Shown: piece by piece, positions 60,200 to 64,000 of the stretch
Numbering within the stretch: position 1 is the stretch's first letter
Layout: every line of letters starts with the position of its first letter
Assembly (NCBI GenBank): GCA_002151545.1
Contig: CP021237.1
Location: forward strand, 3,410,001-3,474,000
Reading direction: 5' to 3'
DNA: 64,000 bases
Origin: Sphingobacteriaceae bacterium GW460-11-11-14-LB5
GTDB taxonomy: Bacteria; Bacteroidota; Bacteroidia; Sphingobacteriales; Sphingobacteriaceae
Notes under the pieces: generated by a model
Databases searched by the model: none
Told to the model about the DNA's origin: nothing
What the model saw: only the letters and a program-made list of their open reading frames with translations
Position numbers and translations under genes: made by a program

Positions 60200-62602
60200 T
60201 TATTGAACTTTATAGCTTGTTTTACCCGATACTGCTACTCCTTTATCTGTAATTCCATCGGCTTTAATTAAAATATCTGTTTTGTTATCGCCATTGAAAT
60301 AGCTAATCGTGGCTTCGCCGTTTTGGTTGGTTTTTATCGATGGTGACCAGAAAACGGTGGTACGTAAATCTTTATTTGGCGTTGCCGGACTGCTGTAATT
60401 TGGCGAGTAAAAAGTTCTTGCAGCATAATAACCGTTTAAATTGAGGTTCAGCAAATCTAAATTTGGTCCGCGTAAAGCCTCATCTTTCAAATTAAGGCTG
60501 ATCAGGAATACATCTTTCCCACTGCTGTTTAACAAATGCTGAATTCTAACCTGATTAATCTGATCCATGGTTAAACTATAGTAATCCAATCGCTCGGTAA
60601 AGAGCTCTTCCCTGTTGTTTACCTTAATCACCGGTCTAACTTTTTTTCCATTCGCAAGAAAAGTGATGCCTTCATTTCCCAGTGTATCGTTTTCTTCTGC
60701 CGGATAACTTCCTTTGGCCTTTGTTAACAGAAAATGCTCTAATCCTTTGTACGAATAATCGGCTGCTGAAATATTGAAAACTTCCTCAGGATAGCCAAAT
60801 GAGGTAAGTATATCCTGAAACAGGACCACCTTATTATTTTGAGCGGCTTTAATTTCAATATCTTTCAAGCTGATCGAATCGCCAAATTTGTAAGTCCGGT
60901 TATAATCCATGCGCTTTCCAATCTCTACATTCAGGGTGTTCGAAATTCCAGATGAGATCGGTTTAAAGGGCGCTAAATTTAAGGGTTTAATCAGCGTATC
61001 GATCTGTAACCAGCCACCTTTTTTCCCCTTATCATCTTTTGATGAAATTTTTACCGTTTGATTGCCATACCAACTAAGCCCATCAAGAAAATAACGTCCA
61101 TTCTGATCGGTTTTTGTTGTAAAGATCTTATCACCGGTAAAATTAGTCCCGAACAAGGTAATATTCATATTCGGAAGGGGTTTATCGGCCAGTTTCTCTC
61201 GTACCAGTCCTTTTATCGTAATGCCGGGTTCAGGCAAATAGCTTATTTTAATTGCCGAATCGGCCAGTTTTCTCCAGGTATAATCTCTCCAGCCCTGGGT
61301 AAGCAACAATAAGTCGAGTTGTTTTAAGCGCGATGGGTTTTTAACATCGAAATATTGCGAAGCATTTTTAATATCTCCTTTTATTTCCGATTGCAGCATC
61401 AAATACGAAACAATATCATTTCCATCATCCGGAATAAGTCCGTCAACCGCAGCTAAAGAAAATGCCGTTTGAGCATGCTGACCCAGAAAATTGGTTGCTT
61501 TAACCTTAATCAGCACTTTTTCTCTGGGTTTATAAACCGTTTTGTTGGGAACGATGGAGAAATTGACCTTATTTTCGTCCTGTATAAAAATAAGTCGTTC
61601 ACAATTCGGCCTGTTCTGGTCATCCAACAGGGTTATACTTGCAATACCATTCGGGAAACCTTTTGTTGGGATAGATACCGATACTGTAGCTTTACTTAAT
61701 TTAACCGATCCGGAATAAATATGATCACCTGCATGTTTTATGACGAGCGAAATATTCTTATCCTTCAGCTCGCTAAACATCAATTCATTGGCACTAATGT
61801 TTGCTTTTATATTTAAAGAATCATGCGTAATACGTAATGAGAGTCCTTTTTTAAGGCTGACGGGCATTTCGGAAGAAAACTTTTCTTTACCATAAAATCC
61901 TTCAACCTTATATTTCTCATCGGCTTTGGGCGTAAAAGCAAAAATGCCCATTCCAGCATCAGTGCTTTGGAAAGTGGTTACGGTATCTCCTTTTGAGGAG
62001 ATCACACTACCCGTTGCTTTGATCCCATTTCCAAGGTCATCATTCGTTTTAAAGGCTACAATACTGCTTAATCCTTCAACTAATGAACCACCCTCAGGGA
62101 AAAAAGCTATCGATTTCTTCAAATTGGAAACATCGTTTTTTTTAACCGGATTACGTGTAAAATAAGAAGCGTTCTCGATAATGTTATTGCTAATATGGAT
62201 CCGTTTCTGGAAAACAAAATCGTCTCCAAAGTTCCGCATCCAATTGGTGTAAGCCCGAATGCCATACCAACCTGATGGAATAGAATCTTTCAGTTTAAAA
62301 TCCCCTTTTCCCAATCCACCATCCAACCTGATCATTTTCCGGTCTATAACTTCTGATTTTGGAGAAAGCAACTCCACATATAAATTATTGCTGGTAGCGG
62401 TTAAACTACTGCTTTTTCCATTTACCAGGTAGGCGCTAAACCAAACATCTTCGCCAGTACTGTAATAACTACGGTCTACCTGTAGGTATGATTTCTCAAA
62501 AAAGAGTTTAACCGATTGTTTATCTGCAGCTTTTTGTTGCGCCGAACCGCAAAGTGTTGCTGCACTTAAAAGGCATAGCAAAATGTATTTTTTGAGCTTC
62601 AT
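60200..62602 (-). CDS. Macroglobulin (MG2)-like / TonB-plug-like secreted protein
   Basis: An 800-residue secreted protein from the ATG at 62602; in-frame starts lie at 62620 (ATG) and 62626 (GTG), but the signal peptide (MKLKKYILLCLLSAATLCGSAQ) begins here. The N-terminal part (about 30-130) looks like an MG2 domain: VKLFFEKSYLQVDRSYYSTGEDVWFSAYLVNG. A carboxypeptidase-D regulatory-like domain sits near 470-530 (ITIKGLVREKLADKPLPNMNITLFGTN). After it a short plug-like part contains SISLKDIEIKA. The end has an MG-like NQNGEATISYFNGDNKTDILIKADGI. No catalytic motif is seen. It is the first gene of the PL11-CE12-CE12 unit, so it may help move or anchor surface proteins; function is not known. 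Confidence 0.75.
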   Translation of the reverse strand: MKLKKYILLCLLSAATLCGSAQQKAADKQSVKLFFEKSYLQVDRSYYSTGEDVWFSAYLVNGKSSSLTATSNNLYVELLSPKSEVIDRKMIRLDGGLGKGDFKLKDSIPSGWYGIRAYTNWMRNFGDDFVFQKRIHISNNIIENASYFTRNPVKKNDVSNLKKSIAFFPEGGSLVEGLSSIVAFKTNDDLGNGIKATGSVISSKGDTVTTFQSTDAGMGIFAFTPKADEKYKVEGFYGKEKFSSEMPVSLKKGLSLRITHDSLNIKANISANELMFSELKDKNISLVIKHAGDHIYSGSVKLSKATVSVSIPTKGFPNGIASITLLDDQNRPNCERLIFIQDENKVNFSIVPNKTVYKPREKVLIKVKATNFLGQHAQTAFSLAAVDGLIPDDGNDIVSYLMLQSEIKGDIKNASQYFDVKNPSRLKQLDLLLLTQGWRDYTWRKLADSAIKISYLPEPGITIKGLVREKLADKPLPNMNITLFGTNFTGDKIFTTKTDQNGRYFLDGLSWYGNQTVKISSKDDKGKKGGWLQIDTLIKPLNLAPFKPISSGISNTLNVEIGKRMDYNRTYKFGDSISLKDIEIKAAQNNKVVLFQDILTSFGYPEEVFNISAADYSYKGLEHFLLTKAKGSYPAEENDTLGNEGITFLANGKKVRPVIKVNNREELFTERLDYYSLTMDQINQVRIQHLLNSSGKDVFLISLNLKDEALRGPNLDLLNLNLNGYYAARTFYSPNYSSPATPNKDLRTTVFWSPSIKTNQNGEATISYFNGDNKTDILIKADGITDKGVAVSGKTSYKVQ

Positions 62603-62761
62603 AATTCTTTTGTCAAGCATGTGCACCAGCTATTTTGCACACAAAAGCCCTACAAAAAAACATAGTCAATACCAGAATATTGAAGAAATGAAGGCTCATC
62701 ATGTGTTATTGGTTAGTGAATTTTAACCGCCGCGGGGTAGCGGCCATTAAATGATTCATGT

Positions 62762-62806
62762 CGAATGTAAATAGTATATTTTGAAGGCGCATCCTGTAGT
62801 ATCCTG
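62762..62806 (-). promoter_or_regulatory. Direct-repeat operator plus -7-like box, PL11-unit promoter
   Basis: Read on the minus strand: CAGGATA-CTA-CAGGATG (62806-62790), 20 nt, then TACATTCG (62769-62762). It precedes the macroglobulin-like gene by about 160 bp and also lies in the divergent gap to GH51, so it could serve both. The rest of the 442-bp gap (62627-63068) is AT-rich with no supported gene. Confidence 0.6.
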
Positions 62807-63068
62807 CTTTTTCACGATGACAATATGTTACAAGAAAGATTTTAAAGGTTTCAATAAAATAAATTTTAAACATCAAGTAAAAAGTTACTTTACTAAACCC
62901 TTTTACTACCTCTATCCACATTTGAATGATCTGCATTGTTTTTAGCCATGCTAAGATTGTAGAATTTACGGACAAAATTATTAATGATGAAAAAAATAAA
63001 TGTTCTTATGACGTTTATTATTTTAAATATTTTACTTTTACCATTAGATCTTCCAAATATTAAACCGT

Positions 63069-64000
63069 ATGAAATTAAATTACCCCGTAAAAAGTGTGTT
63101 TTCGGCGTGCATAGTGTATGCTGTAATTGGAATTGGACATCTCCCGGAAGTGCAGGCGCAAACGGCAAAAGTGATCAAAGTGAAAACAGACCATTCTATT
63201 GCCAGGGTGCAGCCGAATATGTGGGGTGTTTTTTTTGAGGATATTAACTTTGGTGCTGATGGTGGTATTTATGCCGAACTGATCAAAAACCGTTCATTTG
63301 AGTTTGCAAAACCATTAATGGGCTGGACCATCCAGCGAAAAAGACCACAGGAAGGTGAAATATTGGTGGTAAACCGTAAGGAAGTAAACACCGCCAATCC
63401 AAGATATTTACAGGTAAAAAAACAAACTGACGATTTTGAACTCCTTAACGAGGGTTTTAAAGGCATCGGCGTAAAAAAAGGGCTGCGTTACGATTTTTCA
63501 CTGATGTACCGTCAATCAAAACCAGGTGTTAAACTCGTACTCTTACTAAAAGACGCAAACAATAAAATCATCGGACAAGGGAGTTTAACCCCAGACCAAA
63601 CGGGTAACGACTGGCATAAACAATCGGCAAGTTTTACCGCTACCGAAACCGATCCGAAAGCCAAATTCTCTATTCTGTTTCAGGGAAATGGCAATATCGA
63701 CCTCGATATGATTTCGCTGTTCCCTGGCGATACCTGGAAAAACCGTCCGCAAGGATTAAGGGCCGATATGGTGCAGTTACTGGCCGATATGAAACCCGGT
63801 TTTATCCGTTTTCCGGGAGGATGCATTGTAGAAGGAACTGATCTGGCCAACCGTTACCAATGGAAGAAAACCATCGGTCCGATTGAAAACAGACAACTGA
63901 TTATGAACCGCTGGAATACGGAATTTGCACACCGCCCTGCACCCGATTATTACCAAAGTTTTGGTTTAGGCTTTTTCGAATATTTCCAACTGGCAGAAGA
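63069..64000 (+). CDS. GH51-family alpha-L-arabinofuranosidase, N-terminal part (3' truncated by window)
   Basis: The frame opens at an ATG at 63069 and stays open for 310 codons to the window end; shorter frames over 62984-63238 are shadows. A signal peptide is expected at about 1-31 (LPEVQAQ). The GH51 signature is clear in MWGVFFEDINFGADGGIYAELI (about 52-73), followed by NRSFEF. Later comes GFIRFPGGCIVEGTDLANRYQWKKTIGP, part of the TIM barrel start. The catalytic glutamates lie beyond the window. GH51 enzymes release alpha-L-arabinofuranose from arabinan and arabinogalactan. It is divergent from the macroglobulin-like/PL11 unit, with 466 bp between the start codons. It supports arabinan side-chain removal in this RG-I locus. 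Confidence 0.9.
   Translation, partial: MKLNYPVKSVFSACIVYAVIGIGHLPEVQAQTAKVIKVKTDHSIARVQPNMWGVFFEDINFGADGGIYAELIKNRSFEFAKPLMGWTIQRKRPQEGEILVVNRKEVNTANPRYLQVKKQTDDFELLNEGFKGIGVKKGLRYDFSLMYRQSKPGVKLVLLLKDANNKIIGQGSLTPDQTGNDWHKQSASFTATETDPKAKFSILFQGNGNIDLDMISLFPGDTWKNRPQGLRADMVQLLADMKPGFIRFPGGCIVEGTDLANRYQWKKTIGPIENRQLIMNRWNTEFAHRPAPDYYQSFGLGFFEYFQLAE

Noticed and set aside
62893..63238. Open frames on both strands between the macroglobulin-like and GH51 genes
   Set aside because: They overlap the start of the GH51 frame, which has a clear signal peptide and the GH51 signature, so they are shadows.
1..64000. tRNA, rRNA, integrase or transposase genes
   Set aside because: None was recognised on either strand; no clear cloverleaf, rRNA block or transposase motif was seen in the gaps.

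Overview
The window reads as chromosome of a Sphingobacteriaceae-type Bacteroidota, most like Pedobacter. Supporting this are three SusC/SusD-type loci, an ECF-sigma/FecR pair, AT-rich translation starts without Shine-Dalgarno sequences, TAnnTTTG-like -7 promoter boxes, and dispersed GTCATTGCGAG / GTCATCCTGAGCTTGTCGAA palindromes. It is essentially a stack of polysaccharide utilisation loci (PULs) around one block of ordinary metabolic genes.

Region A (1-2.8 kb, + strand) is the tail of a PUL: the C-terminal part of a SusD-like lipoprotein and two accessory surface lipoproteins (DUF4959/DUF5000-type and DUF4998-type), closed by a strong terminator.

Region B (3.2-22.5 kb, all - strand) reads ECF sigma, FecR anti-sigma, SusC with an N-terminal STN domain, SusD, RraA-family protein, two paralogous GH2 enzymes, enolase-superfamily sugar-acid dehydratase, SDR, SMP-30-type lactonase, SSS sodium:solute symporter. 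The order suggests outer-membrane import, GH2 cleavage, inner-membrane import, then non-phosphorylative oxidation of the released sugar (dehydrogenase, lactonase, dehydratase, and perhaps an RraA-type aldolase). The sigma/FecR/STN set gives a trans-envelope induction route. The sugar is not identifiable from sequence.

Region C (22.7-30.5 kb) holds nitronate monooxygenase, an NTF2-like protein, an SDR that lacks its catalytic Tyr, a tautomerase, a YceI protein and a Crp/Fnr regulator, then an Lrp/AsnC regulator divergent from a cysteine-synthase-like PLP enzyme, and a DsbD-type thiol-redox pair. Low-complexity arrays of one family lie at both ends of the NMO-to-Crp block.

Region D (30.6-64 kb) is a large pectin locus aimed mainly at rhamnogalacturonan I. 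It has SusC/SusD, GH43-like, GH2 and GH39 genes on +, then on - (in transcription order) a macroglobulin-like export protein, PL11, two CE12, GH2, GH105, GH115, GH31, L-rhamnose mutarotase, GH106 and GH28, with a GH51 starting on + and running off the window. Polymer backbone (PL11, GH105, GH28), acetyl groups (CE12), rhamnose (GH106 plus mutarotase) and arabinose/xylose/galactose/glucuronate side chains (GH51, GH43, GH39, GH31, GH2, GH115) are all covered.

The main new observation is a shared promoter architecture in region D. A direct repeat CAGGATA-N3-CAGGATG lies exactly 20 nt upstream of a TAnn(T/C)(T)..-type box in front of four operons (30664, 36486 on +; 56533, 62806 on -). Two of these promoters also carry LacI-type CG-centred palindromes. 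No regulator gene that could read these sites lies in the window.
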